Of a DNA stretch of 51,659 bases, positions 18,320 through 27,273 are shown piece after piece. The DNA comes from JBGANR01 sp044222225 (GTDB lineage: Bacteria > Actinomycetota > Actinomycetes > Mycobacteriales > Mycobacteriaceae): the NCBI GenBank assembly GCA_044222225.1, contig JBGANR010000028.1:1-51659 (forward strand), given 5' to 3'. A program made the position numbers and the translations under genes. Below the pieces are notes generated by a model. That model had not been told where the DNA came from. It made no database searches and saw only the letters and a program-made list of their open reading frames with translations. Numbering within the stretch: the stretch's first letter is position 1; each line of letters begins with the position of its first letter.

Positions 18320-19383
18320 CAGCCGTTCAGCAGCGCGTCGATCCGGGTGGCCGTCCGGGCGTCCGGGGCCGGCAGCGTCGGGCCGACGGCCGGGAACGTG
18401 ACGGCGCCGGCCGGGGCGGCGGTCGTCGTGCCGTCCGGGCCGCGGAAGCCGGCGGCCCGCAGGGTGTCGAGGTGCTCGCCGAGGAACGTCAGGAAGGCGC
18501 CCGCCGCGTCGGAGCGGGGGGCGTCGATCCATGGTCCGGAGAGCCGGACGAGCGGGTAGTCGAGCTGCGGCGTGGGGCCAGCCGGACGCAGGACACGGAA
18601 GGTCGCGCCGTCACGGCTCGCCGCCCACGCCTGCCGTTCGCCGACGGGCAGCGCACCGACCGTGCCGCCGGGCCGGACGGCGGTGAGTGCGGCGGCGGTC
18701 GTGTCGCCGTCGACCTTCGGCTTGCGGGTCAGCGCCCGGCGGATCGGCTCCTCGGCGCGTCCGGCCAGTGCGGCGGCGACGGCGAGCCGGCTCGCGTCGG
18801 ACCCGGCGCCGGGCGGTAGCGCCAGTCCGGGCAGGCGGGCCGCGTCCGCCCAGGTCCTGGCGTCGGTCGCAGGAGACGGAGCTCGCGGAATCGACCCGAC
18901 GGCGGTATCGGCGGGGACCGCCAGCACGACGGGCGTCGTGACCAGTGAACGAGGGGTGCCTTCGACGCGTCCGGTGGACGTCGCCGAGAGCTGAGCGGAC
19001 CACAGCGAGGACTGCGGGATCCACACCGACGGCCGCGACGCGAGCAGCGGGCCGTTGCCGGAGATGAGGCCGGCCAGGGCCTCGATCGAGGGCGTCGGCT
19101 GCAGTTCGGCGGTGACGCAGTGGTCGCGGACGACGGTGTCCGTCTTGTTGAACTCGTCGACCAGCCCGCTCAGCGCGCCGGCGAACTCGGGATCGACGAC
19201 CACCGAGGCCACGACGTCGCCGGACACGCAGCGGCGCGCCTCCGCCTTGTTGCTGCGGTCGAGGTAGGCGCCGAGCTGCAGCCACCCGACGATCAGCACC
19301 ACGACCACCGCGATGCCGCCGAGCGTCAGCCAGACGCCACGACTGATCTGAAACCGGCTGTCTCCGGTCCGGTGTCGTGACAC
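18319..19383 (-). CDS. Membrane-anchored solute-binding-like protein
   Basis: About 354 residues. A short basic cytoplasmic N-terminus and one membrane helix (WLTLGGIAVVVVLIVGWLQLG) are followed by an extracytoplasmic domain. That domain resembles periplasmic binding proteins: VVASVVVDPEFAGALSGLVDEFN early, then ASRPSVWIPQSSLW. Fused binding-protein/vWA proteins occur near gcvP in related genomes (Rv1836c region), but no DXSXS metal site is visible, so the vWA part is absent. GTG 19383 with GGGAGG 4 nt upstream is preferred over GTG 19398. A copy of the dispersed mini-repeat sits in frame and encodes part of GSIPRAPS. The ligand is unknown. Confidence 0.7.
   Translation of the reverse strand: MSRHRTGDSRFQISRGVWLTLGGIAVVVVLIVGWLQLGAYLDRSNKAEARRCVSGDVVASVVVDPEFAGALSGLVDEFNKTDTVVRDHCVTAELQPTPSIEALAGLISGNGPLLASRPSVWIPQSSLWSAQLSATSTGRVEGTPRSLVTTPVVLAVPADTAVGSIPRAPSPATDARTWADAARLPGLALPPGAGSDASRLAVAAALAGRAEEPIRRALTRKPKVDGDTTAAALTAVRPGGTVGALPVGERQAWAASRDGATFRVLRPAGPTPQLDYPLVRLSGPWIDAPRSDAAGAFLTFLGEHLDTLRAAGFRGPDGTTTAAPAGAVTFPAVGPTLPAPDARTATRIDALLNG
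18878..18902 (+). repeat. Dispersed mini-repeat, copy B
   Basis: Contains GCTCGCGGAATCGACCCGAC, identical to the core of copy A in secA2. It lies inside the coding sequence of the anchored binding-protein-like gene but in the opposite orientation to that gene. Confidence 0.65.
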
Positions 19384-19464
19384 GGGCCTCCCTTTCACTC
19401 TCGACGGGCGCTGTCGTCCGTGCGAACGACGCCGGCCGCCCTTCGGAGTCTAGAGGCGAGGGGT

Positions 19465-20292
19465 TTACCGGCGGAGCGTCGTCGCCGGCCCGGGCGGCAC
19501 GACGTCGCCGGCATGGTGGATGACGCGCCCGGCGGCGCGGAAGGCCACGGCCTCGGCGCCGTGCAGCACGGTGGCCGGGAACGGATCGCGTGCGACGGCG
19601 CGGGCGAGGTCGACGGCGTCGAGCGGACCGGCGATGAGCACGAGGTTGCCGAAGCGCCGCCCCTTGAGGATCGCCGGTTCGGCGACGATCATGACGTCGG
19701 CGTCCAGCGCCGTGGCGATCGTGCGGGCGACGGATCGGGCGAACTCCAGCCGGGTGCCGTCGGCGACGTTCATCGCGAGCACGGCGTCCGGCGCGAGCAG
19801 GGGCCGAAGCGAGGTGAAGAAGCCGAGCGTCGTCACCGACGCGGGCACCTCGGCTCCGGCGAAGACGTCCACCACCACGAGGTCGACGGCGCCGGCCAGG
19901 CCGCCGGGGAGGACGGTCGCGGCGTCTGCGGCGTCGGCGCAGCGGACCCGGATGCCCGAGTTCTTCGGCAGCGGCGCCCGCTCGCGCACGGCGGCGATGA
20001 CGCCGGGATCGGATTCGATGACCTGCTGCCGTGACCGCGGCCGTGAATGTGCGACGTACCGCGGCAGAGACATGGCGCCGCCGCCGAGGTGCAGTGCCGT
20101 GATCGGCGCTCCCGGCGGTGCGACGAGGTCGACGACGTGCCCGATCCGGGCCACGTACTCGAAGAGCAGCAGCCCGGGATCGGACGGGTCGACGTGCGAT
20201 TGAGCGGCGCCGTCGAGCCGCAGCCAGAACGCGCCGCGCCTGCCGGGATCCTCGTCGATCACGGCAGGCGCGGCGCGGACGTCGTCGGTCAC
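19465..20292 (-). CDS. Spermidine synthase-fold methyltransferase-like protein
   Basis: A 275-residue Rossmann-fold protein of the spermine/spermidine synthase superfamily: ALHLGGGAMSLPRYVA is the glycine-rich nucleotide loop, VIESDPGV the acidic strand 2 end, and DLVVVDVFAGAEVPASV matches the active-site strand region. The classical polyamine-binding N-terminal domain is not obvious, so true putrescine aminopropyltransferase activity is doubtful. The GTG start directly abuts the malate synthase stop (TAG at 20293), so it is probably the last gene of the WS/DGAT-glcB transcript. Substrate unknown. Confidence 0.7.
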   Translation of the reverse strand: MTDDVRAAPAVIDEDPGRRGAFWLRLDGAAQSHVDPSDPGLLLFEYVARIGHVVDLVAPPGAPITALHLGGGAMSLPRYVAHSRPRSRQQVIESDPGVIAAVRERAPLPKNSGIRVRCADAADAATVLPGGLAGAVDLVVVDVFAGAEVPASVTTLGFFTSLRPLLAPDAVLAMNVADGTRLEFARSVARTIATALDADVMIVAEPAILKGRRFGNLVLIAGPLDAVDLARAVARDPFPATVLHGAEAVAFRAAGRVIHHAGDVVPPGPATTLRR

Positions 20293-22467
20293 CTAGACGT
20301 TCGCGGCCTTGTACTCGCGGCGGCGACGATGCAGGATCGGCTCGGTGTAGCCGCTGGGCTGCGTCGCACCCTCGAGGATGAGCTCCTTGGCGGCCTGGAA
20401 CGCGATGCCGCCGAAGCCGGGCGCCATGTTCCGGTAGGCCGGGTCGCCGGCGTTCTGGGCGTCGACGACGGGCGCCATCCGCTCCAGGCTCGCGACGACG
20501 TCCGCCTCGGTGATGACGGCGTGCCGCAGCCAGTTGGCGAGCAACTGGCTGGAGATCCGCAGCGTCGCGCGGTCCTCCATGAGCGCGACGTCGTGGATGT
20601 CGGGCACCTTCGAGCAGCCGACGCCGTGGTCGATCCAGCGGACGACGTAGCCGAGGATCGACTGGCAGTTGTTGTCGAGCTCCTCGCGCTTCTCGTCGTC
20701 CGACCAGTCCGCCGACGGCGCGAGCGGGATCGTGAGGATGTCGTCGACATCGGCCGGGCGGCGCTTGGCGAGCTCGTCCTGGACCGCGAAGACGTCGACC
20801 TCGTGGTAATGCAGCGCGTGCAGCGTCGCGGCGGTCGGCGAGGGCACCCACGCGGTGTTGGCGCCCGCCTTCGGATGGCCGATCTTCTGCACGAGCATGT
20901 CGGCCATGAGATCGGGCATCGCCCACATGCCCTTGCCGATCTGTGCGCGGTGCTGCAGACCGGTGGTCAGGCCGATGTCGACGTTGCTGTCCTCGTACGC
21001 CTTGATCCAGGCCTGCGACTTCATCTCGCCCTTGCGGATGACCGGACCGGCCTCCATCGAGGTGTGGATCTCGTCGCCGGTGCGATCGAGGAAGCCGGTG
21101 TTGATGAACACGACGCGCTCGGCGGCGGCGCGGATCGCGGCCTTGAGGTTGACCGTCGTGCGGCGTTCCTCGTCCATGATCCCGACCTTGATCGTGTTCG
21201 CGGGCAGCCCGAGCACCTGCTCGACACGGCCGAACAGCTCGGCGGTGAACGCCACCTCGGCGGGCCCGTGCATCTTCGGCTTGACGATGTAGACCGAGCC
21301 GGTGCGCGAGTTCTGCAGGCCGTCCTTCGAGAGGCCGTGGATGCCGATGAGCGACGTGACGAGCGCGTCGAGGATGCCCTCGCCGATCTCGTTCCCGTCG
21401 GCGTCGAGGATCGCGTCCGTCGTCATGAGGTGGCCGACGTTGCGGACGAACAGCAGCGAGCGGCCGTGCAGCTCCAGCTCGGAACCGTCGATGCCGGTGT
21501 AGCGGCGGTTCGGGTTGAGCCGGCGGGTGAAGGTGCGTCCGCCCTTGCTGACGTCCTCGGCGAGATCGCCCCGGTTGAGGCCGAGCCAGTTGCGGTAGCC
21601 GAGCACCTTGTCGTCGGCGTCGACGGCCGCGACGGAGTCCTCGAAGTCCATGATCGTCGTGACGGCCGACTCGACCAGCACGTCCTTGACGCCGGCGGCG
21701 TCGGTCGCGCCGACGGGGCTCGACGGGTCGATCTGGATCTCCAGGTGCAGGCCGTGGTGGCGCACGAGGATGCCGGTGGGGGCGTCGACGGGGCCGGTGA
21801 AGCCGCGCAGCGCGTCGGGGTCGGCGGGGGAGGTCGTGCGGCCGTCCGCGAGGGTGACGACGAGCCGGCCGTCGACGATCGCGTAGCCGGTGGAGCCGAC
21901 GTGGCTGCCGGTCTCCAGCGGCAGCGCCGTGTCCAGGACGCCCCGCGCGTACGCGATGACCTTGTCGCCGCGCACCTTGTTATAGCCGCGGCCCTTCTCG
22001 GCGCCGTCGGTCTCGGGGATGACGTCGGTGCCGTACAGGGCGTCGTACAGCGAACCCCAGCGGGCGTTCGCGGCGTTGAGTGCGAAGCGTGCGTTGAGGA
22101 TCGGGACGACGAGCTGCGGACCGGCCGTCGAGGTGATCTCGTCGTCGGCGCCGGACGTCGAGATCTCGAAGTCGTCCGGTTCCGGCTCCAGGTAGCCGAT
22201 CTCGGTGAGGAAGGCCTTGTATGCGGGGAAGTCGACGCGGCCGCCCGAGGCGGGGTGCTCGCGGTGCCAGGTGTCGATCCGGGTCTGCAGCTCGTCGCGG
22301 ACCGCGAGCAGCTCGCGGTTGCGCGGTGCGAGGTCGGCGATGACGGCGGCGGCGCCCGACCAGAAGGTCTGCGAGTCGACGCCCGTGCCCGGCAGCGCCT
22401 CCTCCTCGATGAATCGGTACAGGACGGGGTCGATGGCGATGCCGTCGATGATGACGCGCTCAGACAT
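20293..22467 (-). CDS. glcB: Malate synthase G
   Basis: A 724-residue enzyme, the typical size of the large single-chain malate synthase. It condenses glyoxylate with acetyl-CoA to malate in the glyoxylate shunt. Landmarks: the opening SERVIIDGIAIDPVLYRFIEEEALPG, TTIMDFEDSVAAVDA (Mg-binding Glu/Asp region), KVGIMDEERRTTVNLKAAI, and the C-terminal CoA-site region around KVPDIHDVALMEDRATLRIS. The start is ATG 22467 with a short purine-rich region upstream. It lies 54 bp downstream of the WS/DGAT gene on the same strand, linking storage-lipid or fatty-acid carbon to the shunt. Confidence 0.96.
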   Translation of the reverse strand: MSERVIIDGIAIDPVLYRFIEEEALPGTGVDSQTFWSGAAAVIADLAPRNRELLAVRDELQTRIDTWHREHPASGGRVDFPAYKAFLTEIGYLEPEPDDFEISTSGADDEITSTAGPQLVVPILNARFALNAANARWGSLYDALYGTDVIPETDGAEKGRGYNKVRGDKVIAYARGVLDTALPLETGSHVGSTGYAIVDGRLVVTLADGRTTSPADPDALRGFTGPVDAPTGILVRHHGLHLEIQIDPSSPVGATDAAGVKDVLVESAVTTIMDFEDSVAAVDADDKVLGYRNWLGLNRGDLAEDVSKGGRTFTRRLNPNRRYTGIDGSELELHGRSLLFVRNVGHLMTTDAILDADGNEIGEGILDALVTSLIGIHGLSKDGLQNSRTGSVYIVKPKMHGPAEVAFTAELFGRVEQVLGLPANTIKVGIMDEERRTTVNLKAAIRAAAERVVFINTGFLDRTGDEIHTSMEAGPVIRKGEMKSQAWIKAYEDSNVDIGLTTGLQHRAQIGKGMWAMPDLMADMLVQKIGHPKAGANTAWVPSPTAATLHALHYHEVDVFAVQDELAKRRPADVDDILTIPLAPSADWSDDEKREELDNNCQSILGYVVRWIDHGVGCSKVPDIHDVALMEDRATLRISSQLLANWLRHAVITEADVVASLERMAPVVDAQNAGDPAYRNMAPGFGGIAFQAAKELILEGATQPSGYTEPILHRRRREYKAANV

Positions 22468-22521
22468 GTCCGCTGTTGGTCCTTTTCTCTCGGGGCCGGT
22501 CGTGCTCAGGCCGCCCTCATG

Positions 22522-23928
22522 TTACTCGTCGGTATCGACCAGTCCGGCCGCGACCTCCAGCTCGGTGAGCGATTCCTCCAGGTAGGTGAGGAGGTACTGG
22601 AGGTGCGGCACCGTGCGGCGGCAGCCGACGATGCCGAAGTTGAGCTCGTCGTCGGCGCTGATGACGGTGATGTTCATCGCCTGCCCGTCGAGCGGGATCG
22701 AGGCCGGGTACCAGGCGTCGATGCGCGCCCCGTTGAACCAGCGCGGGCCGTCCGAACCGGGCACGTTGGAGATGACGATGTTGAACGGCGGGCGGCTGAC
22801 CAGCTTCGTGGTACCGGGGATGTACTGCAGTGCGAGGCCGCCGACGTTCAGTGCGCTGATCGCCATGATCTGGACCGGCGTCAGGCCCGCCATGACGCCC
22901 TTGGCGGCGACCATCGAGTCGTGCGTCCGCCGCAGCCGCACGACGGGGTCGGCCTCGTCCGTCGCGAGCTCGCAGAGCAACGCGCCGACGGAGTTGCCCG
23001 ACGACTTGGCGCCGGCGTCGTCCTTCTTGAGGCCGACGGGCGCCATCGCCACCAGCGGTGTCGAAGGAAGTTCGCCCAGCTCGATGAGGTATTTGCGCAG
23101 GGCGCCGCCGCTCATCGCGAGGACGATGTCGTTGATGGTCGCGTCGTAGGCGGCACCGACGGCGCGGATGCGCGACAGCGACCAGGACTGTGCCGCGAAC
23201 CGGCGCGCGCCCGTGATCCGCTGGTTGAAGATCGTGGGCGGTGCGTCGAACGGCAGGTGGGTGCCGGCGCGGGTGAGCGTGCGGAACGCGCCGGCCGCGA
23301 GGCCGGGTGCGATGTCGGCCGCCGACTTCACCGTGTCGGTGGCCCCGGCGACGATATTGCTCAGCGCCTTGAGCGGGCCGGACTTCGAGGACCCGGACGG
23401 CTTGCGTCGGTGGCCGGGGCGCTCGAACCAGGGCGCGACGCACGTCATGTCGTCCGGCGACTTCGACAGCGCCCGGAAGAACATCCGCGCGGCCGAGATG
23501 CCGTCGAACATCGCGTGGTGGACCTTGAAGAACAGCGCTACGCGACCGTCGGCGAGACCGTCGATGACGTAGACCTCCCACAGCGGGCGGTGCCTGTCGA
23601 GCAACGAGCCGTGCAGCATCGACGAGAGTTCGAGCAACTCCCGGATGCGGCCGGGACGCGGCAGTGCGAGCAGGCGGACGTGATACTCGATGTCGAGGTC
23701 GTCGTCGTACTCCCACCAGATCGGCGCGAAGTTGGACAGCACCCGGGAGGGCTTGCGCCGGAAGGTCGACTTGATCGGAAGGTCGGCGGTGAGTTGGTCG
23801 TGCAGCGTGCGCGCGTAGTCCTCGGCCCCCTCGGGAGGGTCGACGAGGCACAGGCTGGACACGTGCATCGGGTGTTCGCGCGACTCGAGCACAAGGAAGG
23901 CTGCATCGATCGGCGTGAAGATCTCCAC
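22522..23928 (-). CDS. Wax ester synthase/diacylglycerol acyltransferase (WS/DGAT)
   Basis: About 468 residues. The catalytic motif HHAMFDG (HHXXXDG) is at residues 137-143. The usual C-terminal features follow: FNIVISNVPGSDGPRWFNGARI and the PLDGQAMNITVISADDELNFGI segment. These enzymes esterify fatty acyl-CoA to fatty alcohols or diacylglycerol for storage lipid, and are multiplied in mycolic-acid bacteria. The frame is open for another 2.4 kb upstream as an antisense shadow of pabB. The GTG at 23928 (EIFTPIDAAFLVLE) is the family start, and GTG 23946 is an alternative. No good ribosome binding site is seen, so the transcript may be leaderless. Confidence 0.92.
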   Translation of the reverse strand: MEIFTPIDAAFLVLESREHPMHVSSLCLVDPPEGAEDYARTLHDQLTADLPIKSTFRRKPSRVLSNFAPIWWEYDDDLDIEYHVRLLALPRPGRIRELLELSSMLHGSLLDRHRPLWEVYVIDGLADGRVALFFKVHHAMFDGISAARMFFRALSKSPDDMTCVAPWFERPGHRRKPSGSSKSGPLKALSNIVAGATDTVKSAADIAPGLAAGAFRTLTRAGTHLPFDAPPTIFNQRITGARRFAAQSWSLSRIRAVGAAYDATINDIVLAMSGGALRKYLIELGELPSTPLVAMAPVGLKKDDAGAKSSGNSVGALLCELATDEADPVVRLRRTHDSMVAAKGVMAGLTPVQIMAISALNVGGLALQYIPGTTKLVSRPPFNIVISNVPGSDGPRWFNGARIDAWYPASIPLDGQAMNITVISADDELNFGIVGCRRTVPHLQYLLTYLEESLTELEVAAGLVDTDE

Positions 23929-23991
23929 GGTCAGACGGTAGCCCACGGCCCGAGGTGCCGGACCGGCGATGCATACGGTAAAACCCTGGTC

Positions 23992-25362
23992 GTGCCCACT
24001 GCCGCCGCGCCGCCGCCGCAGGTCGTCTCGGTCGGCGGGGTCGTCGACGCCGAGGCCGCCTTCGTTCTGCTGTTCGGCGGATCGCCGGACGCGTTCTGGC
24101 TGGACAGCGCCGCGCTCACCGCGGGAGCCCGGTACTCGATCGTCGGCGATGCTGGCGGGCCGCTCGGGCACGTCCGCACGTTCGCCGCCGGCGACGGGGT
24201 GTTCGGTGCGCTCGACGCCGGTCTGCGCGGGCAGGCCGCCGGCGCGACGTCGGATGTGCCCGGGCCGTTCAAGGGCGGCTACGTGGGGTGGTTCGGCTAC
24301 GAACTGCGCGGTGAGCTCGGCTCCCCGCACACGCGCCGTGCCGCGACGCCGGATGCCGCATGGCTGTTCTGCGGACGATTCGTCGTCGTCGATCACGTCG
24401 CGGGCACCACGCACGTCGTCTCGCTCGTCGACGACGGCTGGGCCGAGCGGGCCGCCGATGTACTGCGGCGGTGCCGCCCGCTGCCCGGCCCGCCGCCGCA
24501 GGTGTCCGGGTTCCCGTTGCCCGTGCCGGACGGCCGGCGCTACCGGGCGGCCGTCGAGAGCTGCCTCGACGCGCTGCGGGCGGGGGAGAGCTACGAGCTG
24601 TGCTTCACGGACGAGATCGGCGTCGCCGCGACCGGCGAGCCGTTCGACGTCTACCGCCGGTTGCGACGCGTCAATCCGGCGCCGTACGGGGCGTTCCTGC
24701 GGATCGGCGGGACGACGGTGTGCTCGTCGTCGCCGGAGCGGTTCCTGCACGTCGGCGCCGACGGCGTCGTCGAGACGAAGCCGATCAAGGGCACCGCCCG
24801 CCGGACCGCCGACCCGGTGGCCGACGCGGGCGTCGCCGCCGCCCTGCGCGCCGACCCGAAGTCGCTGGCCGAGAACCTCATGATCGTCGACCTCATGCGC
24901 AACGACCTCGGGCGGGTCTGTGAGATCGGGTCGGTGACGGTGCCGGCGTTCTGCGCCGTGGAGAGCTATGCGACCGTCCACCAGCTCGTCTCGACGGTCC
25001 GCGGCCGGCTGCGTCCGGGGCTCGGCTCGCTCGACGCCGTCGCCGCCTGCTTCCCGCCGGGTTCGATGACGGGTGCGCCGAAGCTCGCGAGCATGGCCAT
25101 CCTCGACGGTCTGGAAGGGCGGGCACGGGGGATCTACTCCGGCGCGCTCGGCTACCTCTCCTGCGACGGTGCCGCCGACCTGTCCGTCGTCATCCGGACG
25201 CTCGTCGCGACGGGCGGCGAGTTCCGCATCGCCGGCGGCGGTGCGGTCGTCCTCGACAGCGACCCGGACGCCGAGTACCGCGAGGCCGTCGACAAGATCG
25301 CGGCCGTGGCGTCGGCGGTCTGCGGTGCTGCCGGGGCGCCCTCTCCGTTCCAGCGCGCGTAG
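23992..25362 (+). CDS. pabB: Aminodeoxychorismate synthase component I
   Basis: About 456 residues of the chorismate-binding family. It aminates chorismate to aminodeoxychorismate for folate synthesis. The C-terminal catalytic domain has SSSPERFL, PIKGTARR, ENLMIVDLMRNDLGRV and PPGSMTGAPK. The Lys in PIKGT is the PabB signature (anthranilate synthase TrpE has PIAGT), which decides between the two. The N-terminal domain has KGGYVGWFGYELRGE. The start is GTG 23992, 63 bp from the divergent WS/DGAT start. No glutamine amidotransferase partner is in the window. Its last 211 bp are overlapped by the convergent EamA reading frame. Confidence 0.92.
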   Translation: MPTAAAPPPQVVSVGGVVDAEAAFVLLFGGSPDAFWLDSAALTAGARYSIVGDAGGPLGHVRTFAAGDGVFGALDAGLRGQAAGATSDVPGPFKGGYVGWFGYELRGELGSPHTRRAATPDAAWLFCGRFVVVDHVAGTTHVVSLVDDGWAERAADVLRRCRPLPGPPPQVSGFPLPVPDGRRYRAAVESCLDALRAGESYELCFTDEIGVAATGEPFDVYRRLRRVNPAPYGAFLRIGGTTVCSSSPERFLHVGADGVVETKPIKGTARRTADPVADAGVAAALRADPKSLAENLMIVDLMRNDLGRVCEIGSVTVPAFCAVESYATVHQLVSTVRGRLRPGLGSLDAVAACFPPGSMTGAPKLASMAILDGLEGRARGIYSGALGYLSCDGAADLSVVIRTLVATGGEFRIAGGGAVVLDSDPDAEYREAVDKIAAVASAVCGAAGAPSPFQRA

Positions 25363-26234
25363 TCGGTTCCAGCCCCGTCTACAGACCCCCGCCGGAACCG
25401 AATACCCGAGCCCGAACCGACACCGTGTGCCGAGACCACCACATTGCTGAGGACGATCAGCCCGATGCCGGCCCATTGGTTGAGGTCGAGGGCCTGATGA
25501 AGCAGGATCCAGCCCGCCAGCGCGGCCCAGACGGGGTTGATGCTCGTGAAGGTTCCGAACACCGAGGCGGGCACCCGGCGCGGTGCGACGAGATCGGCGA
25601 CGTAGGGGACGATCGAGGACATCAGTCCGCAGGCGGCGGCGAGGAGGACGGCCGCGACGGTCGGGGTGTGAAAGGTGAACCAGAGCGCGGCGATCGGCGT
25701 CCAGGCGGCGGCCGTGACGATGCTCGCGATCGCCGTTCCCTGCAACCCGGGGAGGCGCCGGCCGAGGGCGCGGTTGAGCAGGATGTAGGAGCCCCAGGCC
25801 GTCGCCGCGAGCAATGCCAGGGCGACGCCGAGGACGTCGGTGGTCGGGCCGGGATCGGTGAGCACCACCACGCCGACGGCGGCGAGGACGGCGCAGGCCA
25901 CGTCGAGCGCGCGTCGCGAGCCGGCGATGGCGACGGTGAGCGGACCGAGGAACTCCAGGGTGACGGCGAGGCCGAGTCCGATCCGTTCGATCGCGGCGTA
26001 CAGGCTGAGGTTCATCACGCTGAACACGAGCACCAGACCGAGGATCGGACGCCACTGGTCGGCCCGCAGGCCGCGGAACCTGGGGCGCACGATCGGCGTC
26101 AGAACGGCCGCCGTGACGAGTTGGCGGACGACGACCACGCCGACCGGGCCGATGGCCGGAAACGCCATCGCGCCCAGCGCGGCGCCGGTCTGGTTCGCCG
26201 CCGAACTGGCGAGCATCGTCGATGCCCGTGGCAC
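25152..26234 (-). CDS. EamA/RhtA-type exporter with probable frameshifted C-terminus
   Basis: A 360-residue frame. Residues 1 to about 270 are an EamA/DMT transporter with ten membrane helices (for example ALDVACAVLAAVGVVVLTD, then SIVPYVADLVAPRRV and VFGTFTSINPVWAALAGWIL), like RhtA threonine/homoserine exporters. The last 75 residues are Ser/Ala/Thr-rich, unlike the family, and run antisense through the end of pabB. Removing one C from the run at 25386-25390 would give a stop at 25379-25381, just past the pabB stop, so this tail is probably a frameshift product. GTG 26234 or ATG 26216 may be the start; the N-terminus is slightly short. It is divergent from a LysR gene. Confidence 0.78.
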   Translation of the reverse strand: MPRASTMLASSAANQTGAALGAMAFPAIGPVGVVVVRQLVTAAVLTPIVRPRFRGLRADQWRPILGLVLVFSVMNLSLYAAIERIGLGLAVTLEFLGPLTVAIAGSRRALDVACAVLAAVGVVVLTDPGPTTDVLGVALALLAATAWGSYILLNRALGRRLPGLQGTAIASIVTAAAWTPIAALWFTFHTPTVAAVLLAAACGLMSSIVPYVADLVAPRRVPASVFGTFTSINPVWAALAGWILLHQALDLNQWAGIGLIVLSNVVVSAHGVGSGSGIRFRRGSVDGAGTDYARWNGEGAPAAPQTADATAAILSTASRYSASGSLSRTTAPPPAMRNSPPVATSVRMTTDRSAAPSQER

Positions 26235-26373
26235 GCAGCTGCTGGGGCGCCGCGGCGGAGGGACCGCCGGCGGGGGCGTGCGGCGTGCGCTCAGACGTGT
26301 TCATGCGCTCACCGTAGGACCGGGATCCGGCATCAACCTAATGCATGTGTGGGCGCTGCCATACGATCTGATC

Positions 26374-27234
26374 ATGGACTGGAGTCTGCGCGAGCTGCGC
26401 TGCTTCGTCGCGGCCGCCGACGCGGGTTCGTTCACCGACGCGGCCGCTCAGCTGCACGTCTCGCAGGCCGCGGTGTCCCGCACGATCGCCGGGCTGGAGA
26501 AGGCTGTCGGAGCCCGACTGCTGCGCCGGGTGCCGCGAGGGTGCGAGCTGACCGGCACGGGTGGGAAGGTGCTGCCCCAGGCGCGCCGGGTGCTGGCCGA
26601 GGCCGAGAGGTTCACCGAATTCCTGGTCTCGCGTCACGGGGTGTTGCGGTTGGGGTACGCGTGGGCCGCTCTCGGGCGGCACACCCCGCGGCTGCAACGA
26701 GAATGGACTCGGCGTCACGAGGCGATCGAACTGGAGCTGATTCAGCACAACTCGCCCACCGGCGGGCTCGCCGAGGGCCTCTGCGATGTGGCGATCGTCC
26801 GCAGGCCGGTGGACGAGAAGCGGTTCGACTCCGTCGTGGTGGGGCTGGAACGCCGGCTGGTCGCCTTCGCGTCGGACGACCCGCAGTGGTCGCGCCGACG
26901 CCTGCTGAGCATGACCGAGATCGCCGACCGGACCGTCGTCATCGACCCCCGGGTCGGGACGACGGACGGCCGGCTGTGGACCGGGGCCGACCATCCGCCC
27001 CGGTTCATCGAGAGCACCGCCATCGACGGCTGGCTCGACGCCATCGCCGCCGGGCGGGGCGTCGGCACCACGGCCGAGGCCACCGCGCACCACCACCCCC
27101 GCTCCGGGGTGACCTACCGGCTGGTCAAGGACGGCCCGCGCATCCCCGTCCGGCTCGCCTGGTGTCGCGACCACCGCCCCGACGGCCTGGACCACCTGAT
27201 CGACGCCGTCACCCGGCTCTACGCGACCGACTGA
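26374..27234 (+). CDS. LysR-family transcriptional regulator
   Basis: About 286 residues. A typical LysR winged helix is present at residues 2-60 (LRELRCFVAAADAGSFTDAA, VSQAAVSRTIAGLEKAVGARLL), with a periplasmic-binding-like effector domain behind it. The frame is open far upstream through the divergent EamA gene, but MDWSLRELRCF at ATG 26374 is the family start; ATG 26341 is an alternative. It is divergent from the EamA exporter across about 139 bp, so it most likely controls that exporter. The inducer is unknown. Confidence 0.88.
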   Translation: MDWSLRELRCFVAAADAGSFTDAAAQLHVSQAAVSRTIAGLEKAVGARLLRRVPRGCELTGTGGKVLPQARRVLAEAERFTEFLVSRHGVLRLGYAWAALGRHTPRLQREWTRRHEAIELELIQHNSPTGGLAEGLCDVAIVRRPVDEKRFDSVVVGLERRLVAFASDDPQWSRRRLLSMTEIADRTVVIDPRVGTTDGRLWTGADHPPRFIESTAIDGWLDAIAAGRGVGTTAEATAHHHPRSGVTYRLVKDGPRIPVRLAWCRDHRPDGLDHLIDAVTRLYATD

Positions 27235-27273
27235 CGGCGTCCGCCGCGGCCGCACGCCGCGCCGGCGATGCGG

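Noticed and set aside
20047..23991. Very long plus-strand frame reaching into pabB
   Set aside because: Everything before 23992 is antisense to malate synthase, WS/DGAT and the spermidine synthase-like gene; only the last 456 codons are pabB.
23929..26304. Upstream extension of the WS/DGAT frame
   Set aside because: It is antisense to pabB and out of frame with EamA; the WS/DGAT family start is at 23928. Its first codons are mentioned only as a possible lost EamA N-terminus.
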